64,000 bases of DNA from Straminergon stramineum (taxonomy: Eukaryota > Streptophyta > Bryopsida > Hypnales > Calliergonaceae). The DNA lies in contig OY987269.1 of assembly GCA_963920665.1 (NCBI GenBank), positions 19,532,501-19,596,500 on the forward strand, given 5' to 3'. Numbering within the stretch: position 1 is the first letter of the stretch; every line of letters begins with the position of its first letter. Positions 25,340 through 39,300 of this stretch are shown here, piece by piece. The position numbers were made by a program, and so were the translations under genes. The notes beneath the pieces are model-generated. The model was given only the letters and a program-made list of their open reading frames with translations, searched no databases and had not been told where the DNA came from.

Positions 25340-26473
25340 TGATAAGTTACACCTAATTCATCCAAACATGAATTTGAATATGATTGCTATTATCAAGATG
25401 CTAAACTTTTTTGCCCACTCTCGTTGGGAGCTGCATTCTTTTGCAGGTAGTGTGCACCTTCATTGTGGCCTTCTCAAAACCACTTAGACCAATCAAAAAC
25501 TTGGGAAATTTTGCTAGGAAAACACACACTAGTGACTAGGAATGAAAAGTGAAATGAAGATCTTCTAAACATACGTTTCTCAGATGTCATATGAAAACAT
25601 TAAAATTTTCATATTTCAATTTCTAGGAATATTTCTAAATCCAAAATCCACTTCTAAGATATGTACACTTTAGGCAAGAATCTCCACCTATTTATTCTGG
25701 GCACTTATGGCATATTCTATTTTCTAAAGGTATTGGAGTTAATCATAAAATATTTGAAATGAGGGACAAAGAGCTAGAGTTTGAGAAAAACACATGATCA
25801 AACTCCTTGAAGTACTAAAACTAGGGTTTTATGGGTTTTGGAGAGTGGTTTCTTTTGTTAGTGCTATTCTTTGTTAACCCACCTAAAGCCGCACTAAGGA
25901 ACCCACATAGGGCTTTTTGAGAATTTGGGCAAGCTCCCAATTGACGCCATAATTCAAAATTTTGGCATGAATGTTGTAGGATGGATGCTACTCATTACAA
26001 TCTACTTCTAAAGTTTTGTTTTATGTCATTCCAAATATTGCAAAAATAGAAGGGATTTTTTTGATTTCAATGTCAAACCAAGCACCCAAATATATGTTCT
26101 AAGAAAATATTGGATTTGGGGTTGTTTTCACCTAATCTGGATGAGTTTCATAACTGAAGGAATCACATTCATTTTTTTCGGATCATTAAACTTGGAATAC
26201 AAATTAATTAATTAATTGCTTGTAGCTTGATGAATCCAATTGGAATATCCCTGGAACTGGTAGAAGAAGGCCCTTGAATTTCATTGCCTCCTCAATCCCT
26301 GGAGGGTTAAGCTAAGCTTTGTGAGATGCAAAAACTCAACAACACCCCGGCCCTCCGAAGCATGGATACCGGAATCATTTTAAAGACGCAATAGTCCAGC
26401 CAGCCTTTGAGCTTTATCCCAAGATACCTGGAATTTTCAGTTTTTTTGGGAAAAGGAAACAAGTAAAAAATAA
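25340..26473. other. AT-rich intergenic DNA, nothing recognised
   Basis: No supported frame, inverted repeat or array was recognised in this stretch. Confidence 0.45.
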
Positions 26474-26586
<113 letters not shown>

Positions 26587-26604
26587 CCCATCCATTCCAT
26601 ATCT

Positions 26605-26852
26605 ATCTATACCTTTAAGGTAGATTGTTTGTTTTGTTTGCTACGTTGAGATCTCTTGTACTATGCATCCCTTGTCATGTTCTCGGTACCGTTGGAAAGT
26701 ACTTGGCATGGAGGGGTACATGGGCTTTGTTTTGTGACGCTTGGACCTGCTGTATGAAAGTTATTGGGTTTGAAAGTTTTTATGAAATAGAAAATTATAA
26801 AAAAATTACTTTTGCTTTAATTTTGGCTATGGCAATGGCATAGGGCACACTT
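26605..26852 (+). repeat. Dispersed repeat family A, copy
   Basis: Complete copy beginning AAGGTAGATTGTTTG, containing GAGATCTCTTG and GTTGGAAAG, and ending GGCATAGGGCACAC. It lies directly after the trinucleotide microsatellite and directly before another copy. Confidence 0.75.
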
Positions 26853-26857
26853 CCCAT

Positions 26858-27105
26858 ACTTGAAGTTAGGTTGTTTTGTTTTATTTGTTACATTGAGATT
26901 TCTTGGATTGTAAATCCCCCGGTTGCAATCTTGGTCCTATCAGAAAGTGTTGAGCAAGGAGGGGTGCTTGGCCTTCTCTTTGTGACATTTGGATCTATGG
27001 TGTGAAAGTTTTTGTTTTTTTAAATTTATAAATGAAAAAGTTCAAAATTTGTTTTTCTTTATCTTTTAATTGTGGCAATAGCACAAGGCATACTAGTAGT
27101 ACTTT
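26858..27105 (+). repeat. Dispersed repeat family A, copy in tandem with the preceding one
   Basis: Begins TTGAAGTTAGGTTG, has GAGATTTCTTGGA in the middle and ends GCACAAGGCATACTAG. The start of a third copy (AAGCTAGGCTGATTT) follows to about 27150 and then breaks off. Confidence 0.75.
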
Positions 27106-27150
27106 TAAGCTAGGCTGATTTTATTTTATTTTTTTGTTACAGTCGGCTAT

Positions 27151-30100
27151 AAAGTTTCATAGTTTTGTCTCTGGGTGTAACAAAAACTAATACTATGTTC
27201 TCACTAACTTATGTTTTGATTGAAATCATCTTGTATAATCAATATTTAAGTTTTTATGACACTTTTTGGTTCAAAGGTAGGTATAGCATCTTTGACAATG
27301 TTGATTATGAGTATACATACCTTATCCTATTGCAAAGGATTTGGCTTCGTTGCACATGAGGTAACTACATCTAATTACAACCTCTTTGTAAAACCATCCT
27401 ATCTAGATTCTTGACTAATATGTAAGTCCTTTGAACATGAAAATATGTATGTACTTATTTTTAGCTCTATAAAAATTTATTTTATACAAACCTTGTCCAA
27501 AATCATGTGAAAAGAGAATCTAAAATTCACTTTTAACTCTCAAATAAATTCCACAAAAGTTTAGAAAGTTTAATAGTGAGAACCACAATGATGCTAGTGT
27601 GTGAGCATGAAAATACAAGCATTTGAGCCTTGAGTATATGTATAAGTAGATGTCTTACAACTATTTGAGGGTGCTTATAATATAAACACTTATAATACAG
27701 GTATCTATAACATAGTTACACTAGAATCATAAAAGCCATTTCTATAATATAGATCCCTACAATATAGATGTATAGTATTTTAAGCTTATGGTCTCACACT
27801 CCTAGGTGCACACAATAGCAACCCTCTCAAAACAACTTGATCATTTTATGACTTGTTTTAATTTATAGAATTCCATTTCATTATTACACTTTTAAAATTA
27901 TAATTGTATTATTTTTTCACTAATTTTTTTGAAAAATCCAAACTTGTAGGAATTTTTTTTGTTAAGTATAAACAATATGAAAATTTTATCAATGGATTAT
28001 TTAAAGGCGAAATTAATCTTGAAGGTGGTAATTTAACTAGATGGTCATTAATACCAATGTTTTGAAGACTGTATTCAAAGGAATGATGTTGGGTATGATA
28101 TTTAGAAAATCATTCACTGTTTAAACCTTGAGAGGGTCATCATACCCTTGCCTTGGTTTTGTAAATTGTATTTTTTTGCATACATGGAATTATCCATGTT
28201 CTTCTTGAAATGTTTAATGAAATAAAAAAAAATTCTTTACTAACAAGGGACTATATAAGATTCTCCCATATCTTTTTTTATATTTCTTTGAAAATATAAT
28301 GGCTTTGTGAAAAATAAAAGTGTAATGTAAGTGAGCAAAAGAGTTGGAAGGAAATTCCATACATGACTCATATTTTCGGCTCTCAACACTTTGTGGTGCA
28401 ATTAAATTTCAAAACTTTCCCCTCTAACATGGATGATAGGATTCATTACTATACAACTTTCTTTCTTGTGTACAGAAAAACACAAAAGAATTTATAGAAC
28501 TTTCATGAATGCAACTTCTTTCTTTAACCACTTCAAGATCAAAGGACCAAATTTTGAACAACAAATGTATGCAAACACGTCCCAAGCATACAAAAATGTG
28601 TTATTTTATCCATCAAATTTTGAAGATATTCTTGTATTAGATTTTTAATATTTTTATGGTGTAGATTATGAAAAGTTTGCTTTGCAAATATTCTATAATT
28701 CAAAGGGTACTACTAAGTCTCATGGCAAAAAGTAACTTTTTCAATTCAAAAAATGACCCTTCATAACTAACTTAAATAAGATAGTAAAATAAAAATCTAT
28801 AAAAAATGACTATGATTAGAATAACATTTTGATGTTAAAAGAAAAAACTCTTGTGAAAATCTCAAATATTCAATCTATGATTGAGTTTAAATGGAATTTT
28901 TAATTTTTGTCTTCAAATTCAATTGAAAATATTGTTTAGTGTAGTAGTTGATCTAACCACAATACTGCATGGATATGATCTATGGATCATAGTTTACAAG
29001 CATTTTTTGAATGTTGTCAATATTTAATTATACTTCCAAGTTGTATTTTATAATACATCTCACAATTTTTTAAAATACGGACTACCCCCTAGTCCTATGG
29101 AGATTAATGTATTTGCAAATGGATATTGCAAGTGCAATATGAAATTAGTCCTCCATATCCTCTTATGTGTAGAGAGAGGGCTGCTAGAAATGACATGTTC
29201 AAGCCTTTGGTTGCTTAATTGTATGTGGGAAAATTGAATAAAGTGTGTATCATGCCCAATCATGGAAGGTGCCATAAAATATCCCTTATAATTTCAAATA
29301 TTTTTAAAAAGTGCTAATTGATGCAACAACTTTTTTATTTCTATAGTGGGAGGCCTTGAGGGGAGAGGGTTCCCACTGTATTAAGCATTGGGCAACCAAG
29401 TTAAAATCATGCCATAATTGTGGAAGACAAATCTTACAGTGCTTGGCACTGTAGGTAGTGCCAAGTAGTGTAAGCAATACCATTCTCTCATATAATGGGA
29501 GAATATTTCTATAGGAGGTTGGCAACTCAGTGTTTAATGCTAATCAATTTACATGAATAGGATTTGATCATAAGGGCAATTAGTGGTTAATTTGTAAAGA
29601 ACTAGCTCTAAAGTTAGAGATTCAAATGCTATTTGAAGCTTAATTCAACTTTTTAAATTACATAAAGAATTTCAAAATCATGATGTCATAATATGGATTG
29701 CATACTAATGTGGAAAGTCTCAATTTTTTTTGTAAAAAAATGTGATATATATAATTCTTGTAGTAAGAGATTAAAAGAAATTGAAAAATATAACTCAAAA
29801 ATTTAGTTCATTTCAAAAAATGATTGCTGAGGTCCAATTAGCAAAAAAAGATAGTGTGAAAAATTCAAGAAATTGTTTAAGGTTTTAAAACATAATCGCT
29901 GATAGCTTTAGTAGGCAGATGTTAGTAAGGTAAGGTCAACCAATTCTTGACAGGTTCCATTGCACTTTGTGCAAGTTGTACATTTTGTTAAAAACCATAG
30001 CTTAAAAAACAAATCTGTAATTAAATAGCATTAGCCCAATGAAAATTTCAATTAACCATGTGTAAATGCCAACTATATATATACTATGGAGTCAAATTTC

Positions 30101-30859
30101 ATATTGTCACAATAGATTATTCTTCCAGATTTTTCATTTCAAAACTTCATTTTGATAATACTTTGACTAATTTCTATCTAAACTTTGATTGTAAATATTT
30201 TCCATAATTTTACAATCAAAGTTATGATTGTAATTTTAGATCTCAAAATTCATGAATTTTATCACCTTCAAAATTTCATTTCAAAGGACATTCCTAAGAA
30301 ATTCATAAAAAAGTTTTTAAAAGTAGATAAACAATTGAATTACACTATAAATACGTATCATTTAATCTAAAAACAAATACAAATTGATAAATGAAATTTG
30401 GAAATGATTTATTTTCACATTTCTAAACTCTATTAACAAACTTCTTATTCATGAAGTTGAAGTGCACTTGTCCAATGGGACATACATTGTTTTAAAAGAC
30501 TAGAATGCATTCGTGAGAATATAGTCACCATTTCATGAATTTTTTTGGGATTATAACTTAATATTGACACTCTTAAATCATGTGAAATTCATTTAACACC
30601 AATATTACTATTGAAATTTTTTTCCTGTTTTTTTTAAAATCTCAAAATTGTCCATCTTCTACATCGGGATGCAAGAATTGGTTGACCCTATCCTACATTC
30701 ATCATGACCTTGAAGTCAACTTGGAACTATTGATATATTTTGCCTTTGTATAATTCAATAATCAAAGTTTGTTGCTTTTAATATAAAATTTAATGAAATT
30801 TACTTAATTTTAGATTATTCTTAAAATTATGGGTGAAAATAAATATCTTTGTATAGTGC
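27151..30859. other. AT-rich intergenic DNA with short repeats and one small hairpin
   Basis: Near 27660-27780 short diverged units containing CTATAATATAG recur several times. At 29433-29474 an 18-bp stem with two mismatches (left arm CTTACAGTGCTTGGCACT) encloses a 6-bp loop. No coding frame is supported in this 3.7 kb. Confidence 0.5.
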
Positions 30860-31092
30860 TAGTGTACCTTGTGTCTTTGCCACATCATAAACCAAAGTAA
30901 AAGTAATTTTCTAATTTTTAAATTCATACAAACTTTGAAATTCAATAACTTTCACACCATGAATCCAAACACCTTGAAACAAAGTTCATACACTTTCCTC
31001 ATCAAGGATTTTCCAAAGGTACCAAGTATGCAACCGAGGGATGCATGGTCTATGAGATATCAATGTAACAAACAAACTAACTAACTTCATGG
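30860..31092 (-). repeat. Dispersed repeat family A, inverted copy
   Basis: Reverse-complement copy: it begins on this strand with AGTGTACCTTGTGTC and ends AACAAACAAACTAACTAAC, the mirror of the family A opening. The 71-codon frame across it is an accident of the repeat. Confidence 0.7.
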
Positions 31093-32815
31093 GTGGATTG
31101 TTCTTATTCAATGCATGAATTGATGTTTCATCCCTCTAATAGATTTAAAATGTTAGTGAAATCTCTTTGAGTACTATACAAAACATATGAAACAAAAAAT
31201 AAAATTGTTGTTAACTTCTTTCTTGGGATCAAATTTCGGGATATTTTTTTAGTTTTAACACCTATTTTCTTTTAAATTCCATATGGAATTTTTTTTTCAA
31301 GTATTGAGTCCATTTTTTCCCTCTATTTTTTTCCTCTAAATAGAAAATTTTGTAGATTTGTTTTACTTATTTTTGTCCATTGTTTTCAAATTGCAACCAA
31401 GGTTTTTTTTTTCCCAATTCCATCAATTTCTTAACAATGAACTATGGTAGAACCACCCATGACTAGCTAGGCCCTATGGTCAATACATAGGTAATGGAAA
31501 ATTCAACAAAGAGATGATTGATAAATAACCATTTGTTTCTTGGTTTCCCACCATCTTCTAGCCATCATTGTTATGACACATGTGCTTCCTTTTAAGAGTC
31601 AAATTAGTCTTTAGATGAGTAGGGATGGAAGAATCTATGTGTTGGGGATGGGTGTAGGACAACTTTTGGTTTCTAAAATTCATAACAATTTGAATTCTAG
31701 GAAAAAAATTATGAAAATTTGTCAACGCCCATCATTTCTATCTGCCTATAGGGCAAAAAATTAACAATGCCTTCTACTACTCCAAATCATGCACAAAATG
31801 CTTAAGTGGCTGGTAATGGGTGGTTCTAGTATAACTAGCGGTTCTCCCCAAACATTGGTTAAGAATTTGGGGATGTGCAAGAGCCAGGGCAGCAATGAAT
31901 GAATAGAGAATATTCGATGAAAAAAGAATTCCAGTAGAAGAATTTGTCAGTTGGTCAGTTAGGAATGAATCCAAACAATCAATCTGATTCCCTTCTGAAG
32001 GGGAATATTTGGGGAATGTGGCCTCTCCTGCAGTGCCACGCACGTTTCCTCCACGAATGTCCACCTGCCACCTGGCCTATGCCCACTTGGATACTTTCTC
32101 ATTCTTCTCAATTCAGACTCTTTAATGTCACACTGTATGTGTGTCCAGAATGTATGTGATAATATATGGAACTCTTTAAAGGGACATAAGTTAAAGTCTC
32201 CAACCTACACTAAATAGTGAATAGTGAAATTAGGTTGCCTTAACAATTAGCTTGCCTTACCCCAAGAAAGTTACTAAAAAAGCCACCAAAGTCATTTGGG
32301 TATGTTGTTGTCCTTGCATCATTAGAGATGAGTGATTTCGTTTATTTTGGCTCATCAAAATAAAAGAAGAGTAACTTTGATCCTAATATTAACATAAATT
32401 GAGATTCTTTTGGCTTAAGGACTACTAATTAATCCATATAGATTTTTTTAGTAGTGAATACTTCCAACTCTGCTATATAATTTAAGACCATGGTAAATAT
32501 TATATACCTTTAAAGTGATATAGATATGATTTGTACATATTATTGACTATATATATGGTTTAACCTTGGAAGGATGCAGAGGGCCATATGGAAATCATTA
32601 TTTCTGAAACCGTGGGAATAATTGATATTAAAAAGATCAAAAGAACTCATTTGAAGTCGAAGTATTGTAGAAGATCTCCAATTCCCACCACTAATTTCAA
32701 ATATGAATAGTCGAATTTTTGTCCTACATAGGAGAATGCCTTGTCATTCATTAGATACTAAACATCTGTGGCATCCTTTCTGGGTCAATGATTTCTACAA
32801 AATTACATGAATGTA
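31093..32815. other. AT-rich intergenic DNA with two repeat remnants
   Basis: At about 32170-32300 lies an inverted copy of the right half of the 942-1191 element and its flank. At about 32565-32790 lies a diverged copy of subfamily C (shared block TCCTACATAGGAGAATGCC). The GC-richer patch at 31.95-32.10 kb has a 71-codon frame with no family features. Confidence 0.5.
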
Positions 32816-33285
32816 GATAGTGAATGATATCTATAGTAGCGTGCTATTGGATTTGGGACAACTGTCTACTAGGCCACATGAACTTGACAGTGAATGATAT
32901 CTACTATGCCCTACTTGGATTTCGACAGCTACCTACTAAGCCACATGGATCTAGACTATTGCTTGCTATTTACTACTTCACATGGATTTGGATAGTGATT
33001 GCTTCCTAGCATGTACAACAACTAGAACTAGAATTTAAGATAGTGGTTGGTACCTACTATGCCACTTGGATCTGGATAGTGAATGCTACCTACTACACTG
33101 ACTAGAGTTGGATAATTAAAATTTTAGATAGTGAATGCTACCTACTATGCCATCTGAATTTAGAAAGTGAATGTTGCCTACTATGCCATATGGACATGGA
33201 TAGTGAATGCTATTTGCTACGCTAGATAGATATGGATATTGAATGCTATCTATTATGTCATTCAATTTGAATAGTATTAGTACCA
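32816..33285. repeat. 36-bp minisatellite, about 12 diverged units
   Basis: Units of about 36 bp have the core GATAGTGAATGCTACCTACT followed by ATGCCA and a GGAT-containing end. The last four units (from about 33120) keep an exact 36-bp period, and earlier ones vary in length and sequence. The period is a multiple of three, but stop codons interrupt every frame often enough that no protein is proposed. Confidence 0.85.
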
Positions 33286-34880
33286 ACTTAGATATGATTT
33301 CATTGTAAGTACTATGAACATATCCATACAAATTTGGATGTAAAGTCAATAAATGTTAATGAGAGGAATTTAACCCCTAGAGTTTATTGAGTCTAAGAGT
33401 CCCCAAATTGTTTGCAAACATCAAATTGAAAAATGAAGTTATAAAATAGACTATTATAGGTAATAGTTATAGATAAAAATAAACCAAATTTTACCAATAT
33501 TTTAGACTTTATAACTACATGATTTTATTGTTGACTATTACTAGGATTTTAGATAAAATTATCATGCATTAGGATAATGTATGTGTGAAATCAAAGCATG
33601 CAAAGAAGAGAAAATAGCGGGGAAAATAGTTTATTTCAATATTGCCCAAGCGTGGGTGGCAATGTGGCATTGTAGGACTTTTAAGCCCTATTTAACTCAT
33701 ATTCTTCTTTGCATAAAGATTTAAGATAGGTGATTATTATTGTAACACGTACCTTCAAAGAGTTTTATATTTGAGTAGAGCCTCAAATATCATGTTTAAA
33801 AGAAGTACACAAATTTTCAAAGCATAAACTTCTTCAACCTAAGCAAAGTGTCAAAACAAAAATATGCTTAACAATTTTACCAACTATTGGATTTTCATAC
33901 ATATTGGATTCTTTATTTTTCAAAATTTATTTCCAAATCCTAATTGCAAAGTGTTGTAAAGTGTTGTAATTTCATTTTACTATTGCAAATTCATTTTAAA
34001 ACTCTAATTTTTATTACTAAATTTTTCTTCCTAAAAATTTCTACATGAATGTTTAACATACTAAGTGGACAATGTCTTGGCCCATTGCCACATTCTCATC
34101 CAAGTGGATTTTCACTTGTACATTCTTGTCCACATTTTGAAAGTACTATTGAAATTCAAATCCAATTCCAACAAACTAAACAAATACTAAATTTTCTCAT
34201 ACAACTAAACAATAGTGCAAATGGTGCAACAATCCTAGGACTAGAATTTTTCCTAAAATGTTTTACTTTCCTTGAGAAGCGTAATATCCTTCTTTGGGCA
34301 ATGTTCAAAATTTAAACAATCCAATTTCAAAGACTTGTTAGTCAAAACCATGTGCTCATATGTTTTTCAACTTGAAAGTAATGCATCATAACCATGCGCT
34401 AAATTGTATATTAACATGCAAACCCATGAAATAGCAATAACTACATGATAATTGTTGACAAACCCCAGGTTATAAACTTTGTGATGTATCTATCAAGGTA
34501 CGTAGCCCCAAATTGCCCCTATTTCGAAAAAATGTTCTTTTGAGACATAACTTTTTAACAGCTATTTGGATTATTGTAAAATTTTATAAGCATGAAGATA
34601 GTAGTAAAGAACACCTTTCCTAAAATTTTCACAAGAATCCAAAAAATATTGCAACAAGAAGGGCCTACCCAAATATGAAATTTGGCCTAAAATCATGCCT
34701 CCAGACTTTGGGGGTTAATTTTCAAATTATTTGGATAAGTTCTAATTATACTGTAGAACTCTAAATTTGAAAAATGAACTAAAGACCTGAAAATATATAA
34801 GCTTATATCTTTTGGGTATTGGTCTGCAAATTTGTAAAATTTTGAACATGCTTCAAATTTTGCTTAATTATTTACGAAAC
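33286..34880. other. AT-rich intergenic DNA, nothing recognised
   Basis: No supported frame or repeat was recognised. Composition shifts sharply to GC-rich at about 34.88 kb, where the WNK leader region begins. Confidence 0.5.
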
Positions 34881-36326
34881 TGACCCGAGCGTAGGCAGTG
34901 AACCCGGGAAGCCAGGAGACGAGTCGCCCCGTGTCTCCACATGACTACCGTGGTCTCCCGCGCGGTTAGCCGCGTGGTTGGTACCCCATATTCTGGCTGA
35001 CTGCGTCCGTGCAGGGCCGGGAGCCCTACTGTAGTTGCAGTCCAGCAGAAGGTGCCCTCGCTCGTCCGCTTCCTTCTGCTGCTGCCCCTGCTGCTCTTGC
35101 TTCTCCCGTCGTCACTAATAAGTTACCCTTTCCCCGTCGCCACTGCTCCTCTGGCCGTTCTACTCACCGCCTTGAATCTCGTCACTTCCTTCCTCTCCTA
35201 CTTGTCCAGTCCGCTGCCTCATATGGTGCAGAGTTCACTTCACGCGAACCCAAGTTCTGTCCTTGAGCCTTTCGAGTGGAAAATCTCGTGGCTCCACGCA
35301 GAAGACACTAAAATTTGTATGTACGAAGTGCGGGAGGTCGAGCGTGTGGCGAAGGTCTAACCCGGATGCTGAAATTGAGTGGTGGTAGACGTATGGAGTG
35401 ATCGCCGGGGGTTTGGGAAGGCCTGGGGTTTGGACAGATCGAGTCGTGAGAGGCGGGCGACGGGGGAGTTTGCGGTGTGATCGGACAAGAAGCGGACCTC
35501 CAAGAAGGATGTTGGTGGTGGCGGGCTGGCGAAGTGGTGATGCGCAAGACCACGGTCGATACGAGTAACTGCTTTTAGGGTTAGGTTGGGGGGAGCAGGC
35601 AGCAGGGGAAGATTTTGCATAGGAATTCGGTCTGGTGCAAGAGGATCTCGGGGTTTCGGACTCGTAAGTTTCGGCAACCTCTTGATTAGGTTAAATCGGG
35701 GTGGTGCATCGGGGTCTGTGTGTCCAAGGCGCACGGCCTTTGTGAAATTTAGGATGGAATTGAGATTTGTGACGACCGTGATGGGCCCCGTGGAGTTGAG
35801 TTTTCGTCTTTAAGTTTTTTCGGTGTTTTCAGAGTGGCGCTGCTCTGCATGCGGGTATTTCTGCCAATTTGAAGAGTTCAGCTGAAGCCAATGTGGTTTT
35901 GGGGATCTGGAAATTTTAGTCGATTGGGAATGTGGCTGTGTTGTAATCTGAGCGCTAGGGAGACGGCCTGGATAAACTTTACCAGAAATAGTTTAGATGT
36001 CAGCAGTAAATTCGGTGGTTCTCGAATTCGTGTAGCAGAGGGTTCGAATTGTTGCGTAAAACGTGGATCGATCACATTATATTTTTGAGTTTGTTGTCCC
36101 GAAAGCAAAAGCAAAAGCAGAACTTTGTGACGATTGCAGAAGTTATTGTGATGCTACATGCGGGGGCATTGGGGTCCGCAATTGGCATTCGTAGCTTAAG
36201 TAGATGAAAGGTTTGTATTGAAAATATCATCCACGGCGTGTTGTGCGGCTTGTTTATTTTGGCTCTAATAGTACTGCAGCTCGTTTATCAGGAGGTGGCC
36301 ACGAGATTACCAGGGGAAACGACAGG
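34881..36326 (+). promoter_or_regulatory. GC-rich upstream region and leader of the WNK gene
   Basis: A GC-rich block begins near 34.88 kb after AT-rich DNA and continues to the WNK start codon. It contains several short ATG frames (for example in 35.0-35.4 kb) that do not join the kinase frame and may be upstream ORFs. Possible leader-intron acceptors end at 36279 (CTGCAG) and 36291 (TTATCAG). No transcription start can be fixed from sequence alone. Confidence 0.5.
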
Positions 36327-39300
36327 ATGCCAAATAAGCAAGATAACAAGTCGGAGAGTGACGCCATGGGCTCAGTTGACCCTCCTGACGATAATGACGG
36401 GGATGATGTCGAATTCGTTGAAGTTGACCCAACTGAACGCTATGGACGGGTATGTTATGTGGTTTCAGTTTCGAAGACCGTGTGTTGTCCCAGTGGTTTA
36501 TGTAACGTGATACAACTTTGTCGTCCCTTGAATTGGTTGAGTTGTGAGGCAGTTGAGTTTCTTTTTGAACTGCAGATCAGCGAATCTGTAAGAGCGAGAG
36601 ACAATGAATTGTCAATATGCATTGTTGAATGTGGGAAATCCCTTTTTTATTCATTGATTTGTGAATCTCGGGTTTGGGTGTTGTTACAGTATGCGGAGGT
36701 ATTGGGCAAAGGGGCCTTCAAGACAGTGTAAGTCCAGGATTTTAATTTTGAAATGTTTACATAGCAAAATCTTGCTGTCACTTGGAAAGTAGATTCGTTA
36801 TAGCTGCTTGCCCGTAAAAAAGTGGGTGATCACGGGAATTTCTATTTTTCCATGCATTTTTCTGACCAGGCAAGACTTTTTGAGGCTGTCTTTCTTTGGT
36901 AGCTTTATGATAGTCATTTATCATCATGTTTCTTGTTGTCTTTTACTTCAACTAACACTTCGTCCTCCACATCAGTCTTGACGTGAGCATCCTATGTAGT
37001 TGATCCTATTAGTTTCTAGCAACAGACATTTCGTTGCCCACGGGCCTTAGGTGTACATCAATTACGACATCTTTGGAGCTTATGGTCACTGCCTAGATGG
37101 GCGGATAATTCTGTATTGAGTGTTTTGTTTTTTTGTTTTTATTTCTATACAGCTACAGGGCATTTGACGAGGTTGAGGGTATCGAGGTAGCTTGGAACCA
37201 GGTGAAAGTACAAGACGTTCTGCAGAGCCCTGAGGACTTGGAGCGGCTTTACTCTGAGGTGCACCTGTTGAAGACTTTAAAACACAAGAACATCATCAAG
37301 CTCTATAATTCATGGGTTGACACTAAGACGAAGAACGTGAATTTCATCACAGAGATTTTCACTTCAGGCACTTTGAGGCAGTACGTGTTCCGACTGAGTC
37401 ACTTATTGATATTTTTTGTTGCATTCAATATTGGACGTGGGTGAATTTGATGACGCTGATAACGGCTAAGAGTTACAGAGCGTAGAGCTGGGTGTTGTCT
37501 ATCATTATAGTATAAAATATTGAACTTGAATGGGTTGGCAGGTACCGCAAGAAGCACAAACATGTGGACATCAAAGCGGTGAAGAATTGGTCGAGGCAGA
37601 TATTGCGGGGTCTGCTATATCTTCATAGCCATGATCCCCCAATCATACATCGTGACTTGAAGTGCGACAACATATTTGTGAACGGCAATCAGGGGGAAGT
37701 GAAGATTGGGGATCTCGGGCTTGCGGCGATCCTTCGTCAGGCACATGCTGCTCACAGTGTTATCGGTGAGTGTGATTTTTCATTGTTCATGAGTATTTTT
37801 GAAGCATAATTCAGCTGTTCGTGTTGATTTGGTTGATTGTTGAATCCACTGTAAGAGAAGTGCACTGATACTCAATTTTATCTGACTGCACGTTGATTTG
37901 GTGTTGCTGTTGGGAATCAGTGACAAAAATTTGTGCAGCTGATTCCTATTAGTACACTGTTTTTTCAGGAACACCCGAGTTTATGGCTCCTGAGCTGTAT
38001 GAAGAAGAATACAATGAACTGGTTGACATATACTCGTTTGGGATGTGCTTGCTGGAGATGGTGACTTTTGAATACCCGTACAGCGAATGTACTAATGCTG
38101 CTCAGATCTACAAGAAAGTCTCATCGGTAAGATCCTCGTCTGATCGTAATAGTCGTTTATTTTAACTCTTCCAAAGTGCGCAGGAGAAGAGCTGGAGTTC
38201 ATGCAACTTTCTTTGTTGGTAGTATCGACTTACTTTAGAGTCTCGAGTATCGCAGTTGCTGGCCTATTGTGCAGGGACGTGTTGATAAAGGTCTCACCCG
38301 TTTTCATGCTTCTCAGTTCTGACAGTGATCCTGTATTTGGCATCTGTATGCAGGGGAAGAAACCTGCAGCACTGGAGAAAGTGAAGGACCCTGAAGTCCG
38401 GGCTTTTGTGGAAAAATGCCTAGCCACTGCGTCGAGAAGACTACCTGCAAGGGAGCTCCTGATGGATCCGTTTCTGCAGTCCGATGGAGATCGTGAGGCT
38501 ATTGAATGCCTTCCTACCATTACTCTGTCAAAAACTCGAGCTGACGATTTTGAGGAACTTGGGGTGATTTGTGAGAATCGCGTACCAAGCCTCAAGGCTG
38601 GGGAATTGTATAATAACCTGAAGTCACATAATGACGGGAATGAGAGAAAAAGCCGTGAAGAAGAGAGATCGCAAAGTGGTTCGAGGAGGTTGCCAGCATT
38701 GTCTTCCGGAAGACGTTCTGATGACGATGATGATCCTTCTGGGAGCACTCGTTACTCCAAAGACCGTGTCCGGAGAAGCAGCCGGGATTTCCGAGTGAAA
38801 GGAAAAAGGAAAGACGACGTTACTATATTCTTGAGACTACGAATTGCTGATCATGACGGTGAGTGTTTGAAGCTATGGTAGTTGGTGCTTGTCTTACGGG
38901 AAAGAGTTGTTATCATGATGAAGGATTCCAATATAATCTTTATCTCTGTTGTGCAGGTCATAGCCGCAACATCCACTTCCCTTTCGACATAGAGGGTGAT
39001 ACTGCAATGTGCGTTGCTAGTGAGATGGTGGCGGAGCTGGACTTGTCGGACCAAGATGTAACAACCATTGCTGAGATGATTGATGCAGAGATATTGGCTC
39101 TAGTTCCGGCATGGCGACCTGGGGTTGCCGTGGATGACGGAGGGCCGGACCCAGACGTTGCATACACAACCGCAGCTGATGGATCCGAAGTGGTGGGTTC
39201 AGACGATTCTGTACTGGAAGATTTGCCTTCTTCTAGTTGGAAGGCTCGCTCCATGTCTCCTAGGTATGGCTTTGGATACGACGTGAATTTTGTTTCGATG

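Noticed and set aside
35052..35360. 102-codon Leu/Ser-rich frame in the WNK leader as a signal-peptide protein
   Set aside because: It lies in the GC-rich leader, has no downstream domain and does not join the kinase frame; an upstream ORF is possible but unsupported.
36243..36731. Continuous frame through intron 1 of WNK as an unspliced N-terminus
   Set aside because: The donor at 36450 and acceptor at 36689 join the frame directly into the glycine loop, and the intronic translation has no WNK similarity.
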